64,000 bases of DNA from Corynebacterium sp. SCR221107. Its GTDB lineage: Bacteria; Actinomycetota; Actinomycetes; Mycobacteriales; Mycobacteriaceae. A program made the translations under genes and the position numbers. The notes beneath the pieces are model-generated. The model ran no database searches. It was given only the letters and a program-made list of their open reading frames with translations, and had not been told where the DNA came from. The DNA lies in the NCBI RefSeq assembly GCF_027886475.1, contig NZ_CP115670.1:1798001-1862000 (forward strand), in the 5' to 3' direction. This document shows positions 47,430-55,969 of this stretch, piece by piece (the first letter of the stretch is position 1; each line of letters opens with the position of its first letter).

Positions 47430-47675
47430 CGCTATATCTCTGTCTGTGAAAATTCGGCCAAATATGCCCGATTCACCCCCGTAATAGGCTGGAAACTTAA
47501 CAGTTTGACCATTGTCACATGTTTAGTTGCTTGGCATTACCACGCAAGTAAAAGGGCTATTTCACAGGATTATTCGTGGAATTCCGTGAATTGATGCCCG
47601 TTTACCCCTAAAACAGACATGTTGTGCCCTATCGGAACGTTCCAGACGTGCGACAATAGGTCATAGCTGAAGAAA

Positions 47676-47700
47676 TGGAACCAACCACAACATTCGGACA
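47676..47700. promoter_or_regulatory. Candidate DeoR-type operator upstream of sugR
   Basis: TGGAACCAAC at 47676-47685 and TTCGGACA at 47693-47700. The same 10-mer, and the octamer in reverse complement, recur in the ptsI-fruR intergenic region, pointing to a shared repressor (SugR or FruR). Confidence 0.45.
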
Positions 47701-47749
47701 TCACGATTGCCCAATTTGTGGTGAAAAATGAAGAAAGCGTGAACTAGCA

Positions 47750-48529
47750 ATGTATTCGGAGGAACGTCGTCGCCAGATCGCGTCGCTCACTGCCGTCGAA
47801 GGAAGGGTCAACGTCACCGAATTGGCCTCTCGCTTTGACGTCACTGCAGAGACCATTCGGCGTGACCTAGCCGTTTTGGACCGCGAAGGCGTAGTCCATC
47901 GCGTCCATGGTGGCGCCGTCGCCAACCAGACTTTCCAAACCACGGAATTCAGCCTCGACACTCGGGCGCGTTCGGCGTCGGGCGCCAAGAATTCCATCGC
48001 CCACGCTGCACTGGCTTTCCTTCCGGAGCCCAACGGTGGCATGTTCTTGGATGCAGGTACAACAACCGCCGCTTTGGCGGACCTATTGGCCGTCCAGCCG
48101 CAGGCGAAGCAGTGGTCGATCGTTACCAACAGCCTTTCCATTGCCCTATCATTGGCAAATTCCGGCCTCGATGAGATCCAACTTCTCGGTGGCGCTGTCC
48201 GCGCGATCACCCAGGCCGTCGTCGGCGACACTGCACTGCGCACCTTGGCGCTCATGCGCGCTGACGTTGCCTTTATCGGCACCAACGCCTTGACCTTGGA
48301 TCACGGGCTGTCCACCGCCGACTCCCAGGAGGCAGCGATCAAGTCCGCGATGATTACTAATGCTCACAAGGTCGTTGTCCTGTGTGACTCCACGAAAATG
48401 GGCACCGACTATCTCGTCAGCTTTGGTTCCATCTCGGAGATTGATGTGATCGTGACCGATTCGAACGCACCCGAGACATTCGTTCAAGCCCTACGGGACA
48501 AGGGCGTGGAAGTAGTCATCGCACCGTAG
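47750..48529 (+). CDS. sugR: DeoR-family repressor of PTS genes, SugR
   Basis: A 259-residue DeoR-type regulator. The N-terminal HTH (YSEERRRQIASLTAVEGRVNVTELASRFDVTAETIRRDLAVLDREGVVHRVHGGAV) is the DeoR signature, and the C-terminal sugar-phosphate domain has MFLDAGTTTAALADLL and FIGTNALTLDHGLSTADSQEAAIKSAM. In C. glutamicum SugR represses ptsG, ptsI, ptsH, fru and other sugar genes in the absence of PTS sugars; phosphorylated sugars relieve this. It lies convergent to ptsI, the same order as C. glutamicum. The name relies on position between lexA and ptsI. Confidence 0.88.
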   Translation: MYSEERRRQIASLTAVEGRVNVTELASRFDVTAETIRRDLAVLDREGVVHRVHGGAVANQTFQTTEFSLDTRARSASGAKNSIAHAALAFLPEPNGGMFLDAGTTTAALADLLAVQPQAKQWSIVTNSLSIALSLANSGLDEIQLLGGAVRAITQAVVGDTALRTLALMRADVAFIGTNALTLDHGLSTADSQEAAIKSAMITNAHKVVVLCDSTKMGTDYLVSFGSISEIDVIVTDSNAPETFVQALRDKGVEVVIAP

Positions 48530-48757
48530 GCGTCGGAAAGCACAACCTGCAACCGGCGCACATCCGTTTTCACCAAGCACCGGCGCTCTTGATAGATCTC
48601 TTCACGAAAAGTTGCCAACTGCCAGATAGCCTCAAATAGGAGGTTTCTCGAAGGAACGCCTTGAGGAATGTGCACCACATTATGCCTTCTTCACGAGCAG
48701 ATTGAGACGCCGCCGAAACCTTGCATAGCAGGATGCACCGAACCGTGACAGAAGCAC

Positions 48758-48805
48758 AGCCGGCCGGGACCTCCTTTATAGGAAAGGTCCCGGCCGGCTC
48801 TTTTT
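48758..48805 (+). terminator. Terminator between sugR and ptsI
   Basis: A perfect 15-bp stem (AGCCGGCCGGGACCT and complement), 12-nt loop and CTTTTT tail. Located between the convergent genes. Confidence 0.9.
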
Positions 48806-48819
48806 AGCTTGTCAGGCTC

Positions 48820-50517
48820 TTAGCTTGGCTGAATGATGGCACGAACGGCGGCGCGAGCCTCCGTTGCCCCTTCGGCATCAAGGGCTGCTGCAGCGGCCTT
48901 CTGGCAGGTTTCCAGATCCACTGCGGCCAGCTGAGCTCCGACGCCTGCAATCGCGGTGGAGGCAGCGGACAAGGAGTTGACGCCAAGACCGGTCAGGACA
49001 CACGCCAACAGCGGATCAGCTGCGGCCTCGCCACACACACCGACGGCGGTATTGAAGCGCTTGCCTTCCTTACAGGTGTGATCGATCAGGCGCAGGACAG
49101 CCGGCTGCCAGGGGTCGGTTAGGTAAGCCAACTGCGGGGACATGCGGTCGGCAGCCATCGTGTACTGCGTCAGGTCGTTGGTGCCGATCGACACGAAGTC
49201 CAGATATGGCATGAGCTTATCTGCCATAAGCGAAGCGGCCGGAACCTCGATCATCGCGCCGGCGGTAAGGTTGCGCTCGGCACACAGACCAGCAAACCAC
49301 TTTGCCTCACGGGCGGTAGCAACCATCGGTGCCATGACCCACGTCGGAGCATCCTCACCGCGGCCCAATTCCTTGGCAGCAAGAGCGATGGCATCGAGCT
49401 GTCGCGTAAGCAGATCCTCGTTCGCACGGGCCACACGCAAACCTCGAACACCAAGTGCCGGGTTCATTTCGTCAGCCATGGAAGCGAACGCAACGGGCTT
49501 GTCCGATCCGGCGTCCAAGGAGCGCACGACAACCTTGGAAGTTGGGAACTGCTCGAGCACCTTCTTGTAGACGGCAGCCTGATCCTCCACGGAAGGCTCC
49601 TCAGTCGCAGTGAGGAAGCACATCTCGGTACGGAACAAGCCGATACCCTCGGCCTGCGACTGAGTGGCTGCAATGCGCGCTGCCTTGCCGTCCTGGACAT
49701 TGGCCAGCAGCTGAACGCGGTGACCGTCCTTGGTCTGCGCGGGGCCGCGCCACTGGGCGATACGCTCGGCCAACAGCTTGGACTCCTGCTCGGCCTGGAT
49801 GGCAACCTCGGCATCGGCGCCGACGGTCACCGTGCCGAGAGCTCCGTCAACGAGCACGGGCTCGCCAGCGACGATGTTCTTCACCTTTTCACCTACTGCA
49901 ACGATGCAAGGCACATTGAGCTGACGCGCGATGATCGCGGTGTGGCTGGTAGGTCCGCCCAGTTCAGTGACAAGTCCCACAAACAGGTCCGTGTTGAGAG
50001 CCGCAGTATCAGCCGGCGAAAGATCGTCAGCAAACAAGACTACTGGGCCATCGACGTCTGGCAGGCCCGGCTCAGGCTCACCGCGCAACTCGGCGATCAC
50101 GCGGTCACGGATGTCACGAAGGTCCGTGGTGCGTTCTGCCATAACGCCACCGGCGGCTTCAAACATGGTGACAAACTTGGTGGTAGCCGCAACAACTGCG
50201 TACTCGGCCGGGTGTCCACCCGTGACACCCTTTTTGACTGCCTTGCGCCAGCCACGGTCATTGACCATGCCAGCGGTGGCCTTGAGAACCTCGGCAGCAG
50301 CGCCCTTTGCCTTGCCAGATCGCTCGAGCAGGCGAGCGGCGACGGCATCAGCTGCAGCAGCAAAGCGCTCGAGCTCAGCCTCGCGCAGAGACTCATCAAC
50401 GACTTCGCCAGCCTGTGGCAGTTCTGGACGTGGGCTGATCCAGACAGCCTTTGCGTAGCGCACGCCTGGGACAACGGCCGTACCCTTGATGACAGTGTCC
50501 TTGGTCACGTTTTCCAA
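48820..50517 (-). CDS. ptsI: PTS enzyme I (phosphoenolpyruvate-protein phosphotransferase)
   Basis: A 565-residue enzyme I, the first carrier of the sugar phosphotransferase relay: it takes phosphate from PEP and passes it to HPr. The phospho-histidine is in ELGGPTSHTAIIARQL. The PEP-binding TIM-barrel has GIGLFRTEMCFL, DAGSDKP, LGVRGLRVA, GAMIEVPAASLMADKL and SIGTNDLTQYTMAADR, and the catalytic Cys is in GVCGEAAADP. The frame begins with TTG 50517; an in-frame GTG at 50508 is an alternative. Divergent from fruR, convergent with sugR. Confidence 0.95.
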   Translation of the reverse strand: MENVTKDTVIKGTAVVPGVRYAKAVWISPRPELPQAGEVVDESLREAELERFAAAADAVAARLLERSGKAKGAAAEVLKATAGMVNDRGWRKAVKKGVTGGHPAEYAVVAATTKFVTMFEAAGGVMAERTTDLRDIRDRVIAELRGEPEPGLPDVDGPVVLFADDLSPADTAALNTDLFVGLVTELGGPTSHTAIIARQLNVPCIVAVGEKVKNIVAGEPVLVDGALGTVTVGADAEVAIQAEQESKLLAERIAQWRGPAQTKDGHRVQLLANVQDGKAARIAATQSQAEGIGLFRTEMCFLTATEEPSVEDQAAVYKKVLEQFPTSKVVVRSLDAGSDKPVAFASMADEMNPALGVRGLRVARANEDLLTRQLDAIALAAKELGRGEDAPTWVMAPMVATAREAKWFAGLCAERNLTAGAMIEVPAASLMADKLMPYLDFVSIGTNDLTQYTMAADRMSPQLAYLTDPWQPAVLRLIDHTCKEGKRFNTAVGVCGEAAADPLLACVLTGLGVNSLSAASTAIAGVGAQLAAVDLETCQKAAAAALDAEGATEARAAVRAIIQPS

Positions 50518-50643
50518 GGTATTTCCCCAATCTTCACAGAGATTTGATTTCCTCCCTCTACATCACCACAAAATCCACATTCTCGCAACAAATCAAAAAA
50601 CAAAATGTTGACATTCAAAAAGAAATGGGCATAAATTAAGGAG

Positions 50644-50717
50644 TGGAACCAACATTTTCCATGTCTGGAACCTCAAAACCAACAGAAATCGGTCACGCCG
50701 ACTCTAGTGTGTCCGAA
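50644..50717. promoter_or_regulatory. ptsI-fruR divergent control region with candidate DeoR-type operators
   Basis: TGGAACCAAC at 50644-50653 matches the copy before sugR exactly. TGTCCGAA at 50710-50717 is the reverse complement of the sugR-side octamer and lies within TGTGTCCGAACACA, a near-palindrome. Confidence 0.45.
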
Positions 50718-50767
50718 CACACGAAGACAATTTCCAATAAACGCCCAATAACCCACAGGAGGTGAGG

Positions 50768-51571
50768 ATGGCCACAGTAGCTGAAGTCCAGCATCGGCAA
50801 TCAACCATTGTTGCCCTCACCAGGGAAACGGGTCGTTGCACGGTTTCGGAACTCGCTTCCCAATTTGAGGTCACACCGGAGACAATCCGCCGTGACCTCA
50901 AGGTATTGGAAAACCAGGGACTCTTGCGAAGGGTGCACGGCGGCGCGGTCTTGCGCCCTGCTCACAATCCCGCCGATTTACTTGCGGTCGATGACGACGA
51001 TGAGCTCCCAGTTCATCAGTCGCAACGGCGGAAGCAGTCCATTGGCCAGAAAGCCCTCAGCCTCATTCCTGGACCAAACGCCTCAATGCTGATCGACGCA
51101 GGTTCGACCACCGAGGCATTCGCCAACGTTTTGGCACGAAATTACTTGGGCCAGAACTGGTCTGTGGTTACCACCTCTCCTAATATCGCGAAATCTCTCG
51201 CTTCAGCGGGTGTGCCCAACGTCAGCATGATTGGCGGTACCGTCAAGCCGCGCACTCAGGCTGTTGTGGGCCCGCGGGCCCAGCAAGAGCTGCGTGTTCT
51301 GCGCGCAGACATCGCATTCGTAGGAACCAGTGGTTTCAGCATGAATAGGGGTTTTACCACCTCTGACTACCGCGAGGCTGAGATCAAAAAACTCATGATC
51401 GCGCAGGCCAACTATTCAGTCATTCTCTGCGACTCCGCAAAGATCGCCAAGGATTCTACTATGACCTTCGCCACTCCGGACGAGGTCGAGGTAGTCATCA
51501 GCGATCGCAATGCACCGGATTCTCTGGAAAGTGACCTCCACTCAACTCACACAAAACTGGTGATCCCGTGA
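50768..51571 (+). CDS. fruR: DeoR-family repressor FruR
   Basis: A 267-residue DeoR-type regulator, paralogous to SugR. The HTH is HRQSTIVALTRETGRCTVSELASQFEVTPETIRRDLKVLENQGLLRRVHGGAV, and the effector domain has MLIDAGSTTEAFANVL and FVGTSGFSMNRGFTTSDYREAEIKKLM. AGGAGG six bases upstream decides for ATG 50768 over GTG 50762. Its stop overlaps the fruK start by 4 bases (GTGA), so they are coupled. It is expected to control the fruK-ptsF operon and, with SugR, ptsI and ptsH, through fructose 1-phosphate. Confidence 0.9.
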   Translation: MATVAEVQHRQSTIVALTRETGRCTVSELASQFEVTPETIRRDLKVLENQGLLRRVHGGAVLRPAHNPADLLAVDDDDELPVHQSQRRKQSIGQKALSLIPGPNASMLIDAGSTTEAFANVLARNYLGQNWSVVTTSPNIAKSLASAGVPNVSMIGGTVKPRTQAVVGPRAQQELRVLRADIAFVGTSGFSMNRGFTTSDYREAEIKKLMIAQANYSVILCDSAKIAKDSTMTFATPDEVEVVISDRNAPDSLESDLHSTHTKLVIP

Positions 51572-52533
51572 TTCTTACTCTCACCCCCAACCCCAGCGTC
51601 GACGCGACCTTAAGCCTCGACCACGCACTCGAGCGTGGTCAGGTACAAAGGCTGACAGGTTCTGAGTCAGTCGCTGGCGGCAAGGGCGTCAACGTTTCCC
51701 AGGCTGTCGTTTTGGCAGGCATGGACTCCATCGCTGTCTTCCCCACTGGAAAGGCTGACCGATACCTCGATCTCGTCGGCGCACTGGGAATCCCTTTTGA
51801 GTCCGTCGAGGTGGACGGAGCAGTCCGTGTGAACACAGCCATCACCGAGCCTGATGGAACCACCACCAAGCTCAACGGTCAGGGCGCCTTCTTGGATGAA
51901 GACGCACTGGCACGCATCGAGGATGTGGTCGTCGAAAAGGCTGCCGATGCTTCCTGGGCAGTCTTGGCGGGCTCGCTCCCGCCGGGAGCACCCACCGATT
52001 GGTATGCCCATTTGGTTGCTAAGCTGCGCTCTGTCTACCCGCAACTGCGGATCGCAGTAGATACCTCTGACGCTCCGCTGATCGAGCTGGGAGCACATTT
52101 CTCCCAGGCGGCGCCGAGCCTTATCAAGCCCAACGGTCTCGAGCTTGGGCAGCTTGCCGGTGTCGACGGCCAAGCCCTCGAAGACGAAGCTGAACAGGGC
52201 AACTTCGGCCCCGTAATCGAGGTAGCGCGCAAAGTCATCACGATGGGAGTCGAGCAAATCCTTGTCACTCTCGGTGCAGCCGGCGCCGTACTGGTGACAG
52301 CCGATCAGGCATTCAAGGCGACACCTCCTCCAACCAAGGCTGTCTCCACCGTCGGCGCTGGTGATTCCAGCCTCGCGGGATTCATCATGGCACAGGAATT
52401 GGGTCAGTCCGTGGCCGACAGCTTGCGGCAGGCCGTGGCATACGGTTCGGCTGCAGCTTCCCTGCCTGGCACCACCATCCCCTCACCGGCACAAATCAAC
52501 GTGGCACAGACCAACGTCGTCGAAGTGAACTAG
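51568..52533 (+). CDS. fruK: 1-phosphofructokinase
   Basis: A 321-residue PfkB-family kinase converting fructose 1-phosphate (produced by EII-Fru) to fructose 1,6-bisphosphate. It begins MILTLTPNPSVDATLSLD and shows the substrate region GGKGVNVSQAVVLAG and the ATP-site signature TVGAGDSSLAGF (catalytic Asp). The GTG start overlaps the fruR stop. Next comes ptsF, 94 bp downstream, in the same direction, so fruR-fruK-ptsF is probably one operon. Confidence 0.94.
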   Translation: MILTLTPNPSVDATLSLDHALERGQVQRLTGSESVAGGKGVNVSQAVVLAGMDSIAVFPTGKADRYLDLVGALGIPFESVEVDGAVRVNTAITEPDGTTTKLNGQGAFLDEDALARIEDVVVEKAADASWAVLAGSLPPGAPTDWYAHLVAKLRSVYPQLRIAVDTSDAPLIELGAHFSQAAPSLIKPNGLELGQLAGVDGQALEDEAEQGNFGPVIEVARKVITMGVEQILVTLGAAGAVLVTADQAFKATPPPTKAVSTVGAGDSSLAGFIMAQELGQSVADSLRQAVAYGSAAASLPGTTIPSPAQINVAQTNVVEVN

Positions 52534-52627
52534 AGACTTCATAACTTCATAATTTCATCTTTCCCTTAGGCCACAAGCTGGTAGTGGATGCTTTTGGCCA
52601 CCTACAATCGAAGGATTCAGGTAACCC

Positions 52628-54688
52628 ATGTCCGAATCTCTTATTAACACCTCATTGGTGCGCCTCGACGCCGACCTCGGCGCCGACACCACTGAGGTCA
52701 TCACCAACCTGGCCCAGGTCGTCGCAGATGCCGGCCGTGCCACGCCAGCGCAGACCTTGGCAGCCGATGCCTTGGCTCGTGAGGCTAAGTCGCACACCGG
52801 TGTCCCGGGCGGCATCGCCATTCCGCACTGCCGTTCCGAGGCTGTAACGGTTCCTACTTTGGCGTTTGCTCGTCTGTCCCGCCCCGTTGATTTCGGTGGT
52901 CCGGACGGCGACGCCAACATTGTCTTCCTCATCGCGGCCCCTGCTGGTGGCGGCAAGGAACACCTCAAGATCCTCTCCAAGCTTGCTCGTGCACTGGTTC
53001 GTGAGGACTTCACCAACGCACTTCGTGCTGCTACTTCGGAAGATGAAATCGTCAAACTGGTCACCGACGTGGTCAACGCAGAGCCCAAGAAGAAGGCCGC
53101 GGCTCCCGCCGCCAGCGCCGCTTCCGAGACCACTCCAAAGAGTAACGTCACCCGCATCGTGGCCATCACCGCCTGCCCGACCGGCATTGCTCACACCTAC
53201 ATGGCAGCTGATTCCTTGACTCAGACCGCCGAGAAGCGTGACGATGTTGAGCTCGTCGTCGAGACTCAGGGTTCGTCCAGCGTTACCCCGCTCGATCCGG
53301 CGGTAATCGCTGCCGCTGATGCGGTGATCTTTGCCACCGATGTCGGAGTGCGCGACCGTGAGCGTTTTGCTGGCAAGCCGGTCATTGAATCCGGCGTCAA
53401 GCGCGCCATCAATGAGCCAGTCAAGATGATTGACGAGGCAATCGCTGCGGCCAAGAATCCGAACGCCCGTCGCGTCAGTGGTGCTGCTGCGCAGTCTTCC
53501 GATTCCGCTGAGTCCGAGGGTGAGGGCCTTGGCGTCGGCAAGCGAATCCAGCAGGCGATCATGACCGGTGTGTCCTACATGGTGCCTTTCGTCGCGGCCG
53601 GCGGTCTGCTGCTGGCGCTGGGATTCTTGTTCGGTGGCTACGACATGGCAAACGGCTGGTCGGCAATCGCCACCGGCTATAGCCTCACCGATCTTCCGGG
53701 GAATACCGTGATGGTCGACGGTGTTGAGATGACCTTCGAACGATCCGGATTCATGCTCTACTTTGGTGCCGTGCTATTCGCTACCGGTCAGGCGGCCATG
53801 GGATTCATCGTCGCGGCGCTGTCCGGATACATCGCCTACGCTATGGCTGGCCGTCCCGGTATTACCCCTGGCTTCGTCGGCGGCGCCATCTCCGTCACCC
53901 TGGGCGCCGGCTTCATCGGTGGCTTGATCACCGGCCTGCTGGCAGGCTTCATCGCCAAGTGGATCGGCTCGTGGAAGGTCAACCGCATGGTTGCCTCTCT
54001 CATGCCGGTTGTGATCATCCCACTGCTGACTTCGCTTATCGTCGGCCTGCTGATGTTCTTCCTGCTCGGACGCCCGCTCGAGTCCATCATGACCGGCCTG
54101 CAGGATTGGCTATCCGGTATGTCCGGCTCCTCCGCTGTCGTGCTGGGCATCATCTTGGGACTCATGATGTGCTTCGACCTCGGTGGACCAGTGAACAAGG
54201 CAGCCTACCTGTTCGGTACCGCCGGCCTGTCCACCGGCGACCAGGCTTCCATGGAAATCATGGCCGCTATCATGGCAGCCGGCATGGTTCCCCCGATCGC
54301 AATGTCTATCGCTACTTTCCTGCGCAAGAACCTCTTCACCCCTGCTGAGCAGGAAAATGGCAAGTCCGCATGGTTGCTGGGTCTGTCCTTCGTCTCCGAA
54401 GGTGCTATTCCTTTCGCCGCCGCTGACCCTTTCCGTGTGATCCCGGCCATGATGCTTGGCGGTGCCACCACCGGCGCACTGTCTATGGCTCTGAATGTTG
54501 GCGCGCGCGCACCACACGGTGGTATTTTCGTCTTCTTCGCCATCGACCCGCTGTGGGGCTGGATCGTCGCGCTGCTGGCAGGCATCGCAGTGTCCACGAT
54601 CACAGTCATCCTCCTCAAGCAGTTCTGGCCGAATGAGGCCATCCAGAAGGAGGCCGCAAAGGCCGAATATCACAAGGTTGCTGCCTAA
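52628..54688 (+). CDS. ptsF: Fructose-specific PTS permease EIIABC
   Basis: A 686-residue fused A-B-C permease that imports and phosphorylates fructose. The EIIA part (about 1-145) has the phospho-His in GVPGGIAIPHCR. After an Ala-rich linker, EIIB (about 175-280) has the phospho-Cys in AITACPTGIAHTYMAADSL. EIIC (about 310-686) has eight or more transmembrane helices, starting near MVPFVAAGGLLLALGFLFGG, with GRPGITPGFVGG and the conserved SEGAIPFAAADPFRVIPAMM. Order and length are those of the C. glutamicum protein. A terminator follows at 54783. Confidence 0.96.
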   Translation: MSESLINTSLVRLDADLGADTTEVITNLAQVVADAGRATPAQTLAADALAREAKSHTGVPGGIAIPHCRSEAVTVPTLAFARLSRPVDFGGPDGDANIVFLIAAPAGGGKEHLKILSKLARALVREDFTNALRAATSEDEIVKLVTDVVNAEPKKKAAAPAASAASETTPKSNVTRIVAITACPTGIAHTYMAADSLTQTAEKRDDVELVVETQGSSSVTPLDPAVIAAADAVIFATDVGVRDRERFAGKPVIESGVKRAINEPVKMIDEAIAAAKNPNARRVSGAAAQSSDSAESEGEGLGVGKRIQQAIMTGVSYMVPFVAAGGLLLALGFLFGGYDMANGWSAIATGYSLTDLPGNTVMVDGVEMTFERSGFMLYFGAVLFATGQAAMGFIVAALSGYIAYAMAGRPGITPGFVGGAISVTLGAGFIGGLITGLLAGFIAKWIGSWKVNRMVASLMPVVIIPLLTSLIVGLLMFFLLGRPLESIMTGLQDWLSGMSGSSAVVLGIILGLMMCFDLGGPVNKAAYLFGTAGLSTGDQASMEIMAAIMAAGMVPPIAMSIATFLRKNLFTPAEQENGKSAWLLGLSFVSEGAIPFAAADPFRVIPAMMLGGATTGALSMALNVGARAPHGGIFVFFAIDPLWGWIVALLAGIAVSTITVILLKQFWPNEAIQKEAAKAEYHKVAA

Positions 54689-54782
54689 GCACTCTTGAGC
54701 GCCGACCCGGTTACTTGACGCGCAGTAACTTACACGTGGTTATTGCAAGCGATCATGATCCCTAAACGGGCTGACGCAACGT

Positions 54783-54812
54783 GGGGCATGTGGGAAACCG
54801 CATGCCCCTTTT
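54783..54812 (+). terminator. Terminator after ptsF
   Basis: GGGGCATG, loop TGGGAAACCG, CATGCCCC, TTTT. Confidence 0.88.
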
Positions 54813-55263
54813 CCATTGTCACGCCAGAGGCCAGTATGTCGAAACGGTTCCTTTCATGATGCGGCATTGCGACGCTTGGGCAATTTCACGTTTCACTCGG
54901 GCAGGGCGTCCTCGGGGTGCCCCCTTTTGCCTTTGCACCCTAAGCCGTACCTCCTTGCGCCCCAATGGCACCTCCCTTTGGCCTCCAGCTTCCCTGTCTA
55001 CAGCCTGATACGGTCTTCATGGGTGTGGGATTTTTGTTTTCCGACGACCACCACTTCAATGCGAGAATGTGACTTCGGAGTCAATGGGATATAAGAAAAA
55101 GCTCACTGACATGGAAAAACGAAGACTCACAGGCCGCCAAGTTTGACGACTATACGCCGCGTTGCTGCACAACCCAAATCAAAACCAAAAACAAGCGCTA
55201 TAAATCACACATATTCCCACAGAATTTCCCTCATTTTTTGTGGCACGGTGAGCAATTCTTGCC

Positions 55264-55269
55264 TACAAT
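55264..55269 (+). promoter_or_regulatory. Candidate ptsH -10 element (TACAAT)
   Basis: TACAAT about 108 bp before the ptsH start. It overlaps the left arm of a perfect 8-bp inverted repeat. Confidence 0.45.
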
Positions 55270-55301
55270 CGGGCATAGGTTGTTAGCACAAAGTGCCCGA
55301 T
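55268..55301. promoter_or_regulatory. Inverted repeat in the ptsH promoter/leader
   Basis: ATCGGGCA (55268-55275) and TGCCCGAT (55294-55301), perfect complements 18 nt apart, straddling the expected transcription start. It could be an operator or leader hairpin. Confidence 0.5.
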
Positions 55302-55376
55302 CAATAGACCGTTATTTTCGCTGAGCGTCTTCCATCCCTTGTGGATAATGCTCGGACCAAAGGAAAGGACCATTCC

Positions 55377-55643
55377 ATGGCATCCAAGACCGTCGTCGTC
55401 GGCTCCGCAGTCGGCCTGCACGCACGCCCTGCTTCCATCATCGCTGAGGCCGCTGGTAATTACGATGAGGACATCTTCCTCGCCCTTGAAGGTGAAGAGG
55501 ACGATGAAACCGATGCTGCTTCTTCGCTGATGATCATGGCACTGGGTGCTGAGCACGGCGACAAGGTGACCGTTACCTCCGACAACGCTGAGGCTGTTGA
55601 GGCAATCGCAGCTTTGATCGAAAAGGATCTCGACGCCGAGTAA
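55377..55643 (+). CDS. ptsH: PTS phosphocarrier protein HPr
   Basis: An 88-residue HPr. The phospho-histidine lies in VGLHARPASIIAEAA (His15 region), and a Ser-containing segment (DAASSLMIMALGAEHGDKV) corresponds to the Ser46 region. It shuttles phosphate from enzyme I to EIIA. ATG 55377 is preceded by AAAGGAAAGGA. It is transcribed separately from ptsF, given the long spacer. A terminator follows. Confidence 0.97.
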   Translation: MASKTVVVGSAVGLHARPASIIAEAAGNYDEDIFLALEGEEDDETDAASSLMIMALGAEHGDKVTVTSDNAEAVEAIAALIEKDLDAE

Positions 55644-55666
55644 TTCGACTAGAACCTTCATGCATC

Positions 55667-55694
55667 CAAGCGCCCGGTTTTCCAGGCGCTTGTT
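55667..55694 (+). terminator. Terminator after ptsH
   Basis: CAAGCGCC pairs with GGCGCTTG across a 10-nt loop; weak T tract. Confidence 0.7.
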
Positions 55695-55837
55695 GGCGTT
55701 TGAGGAGCCGATTGCTATCCGACTTCACATCCTTCATGGCGGCAAGCTTTTCTCCCCTGCCTATCCGGGCTTGGTTCCCGCGAAGTGCTGCAGGAATCGA
55801 TCCTTATCCGGAAGGCATTCGCCCCAAGCCCAATAAA

Positions 55838-55880
55838 AGCGGTAAAGCCACCCAGATTGGTAGTGGCTTTACTGCTTTAT
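55838..55880. terminator. Second hairpin between ptsH and uraA
   Basis: AGCGGTAAAGCCAC pairs with GTGGCTTTACTGCT (one mismatch), loop 11 nt, then TTAT. Probably ends transcripts from either side. Confidence 0.75.
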
Positions 55881-55969
55881 AGCTCTTTGGTCACCGATGG
55901 CTCCGGAGGGGTCAATCTCGAATTCCGCCTTCGCCACCCCGCGATCCCCGCCCCTAAAAGAAGCAATAA

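Larger units (their letters stand above)
47362..47749. other. 388-bp spacer upstream of sugR
   Basis: Contains the lexA terminator, then the sugR control region with TGGAACCAAC (47676-47685) and TTCGGACA (47693-47700). Confidence 0.5.
54689..55376. other. 688-bp spacer between ptsF and ptsH
   Basis: Holds the ptsF terminator, one mismatched copy of the 11-mer repeat near 55040, the ptsH promoter region and an inverted repeat at 55268-55301. No coding frame is credible. Confidence 0.55.
55644..55969. other. 326-bp spacer between convergent ptsH and uraA
   Basis: Contains two terminator hairpins; nothing else is recognised. Confidence 0.55.
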
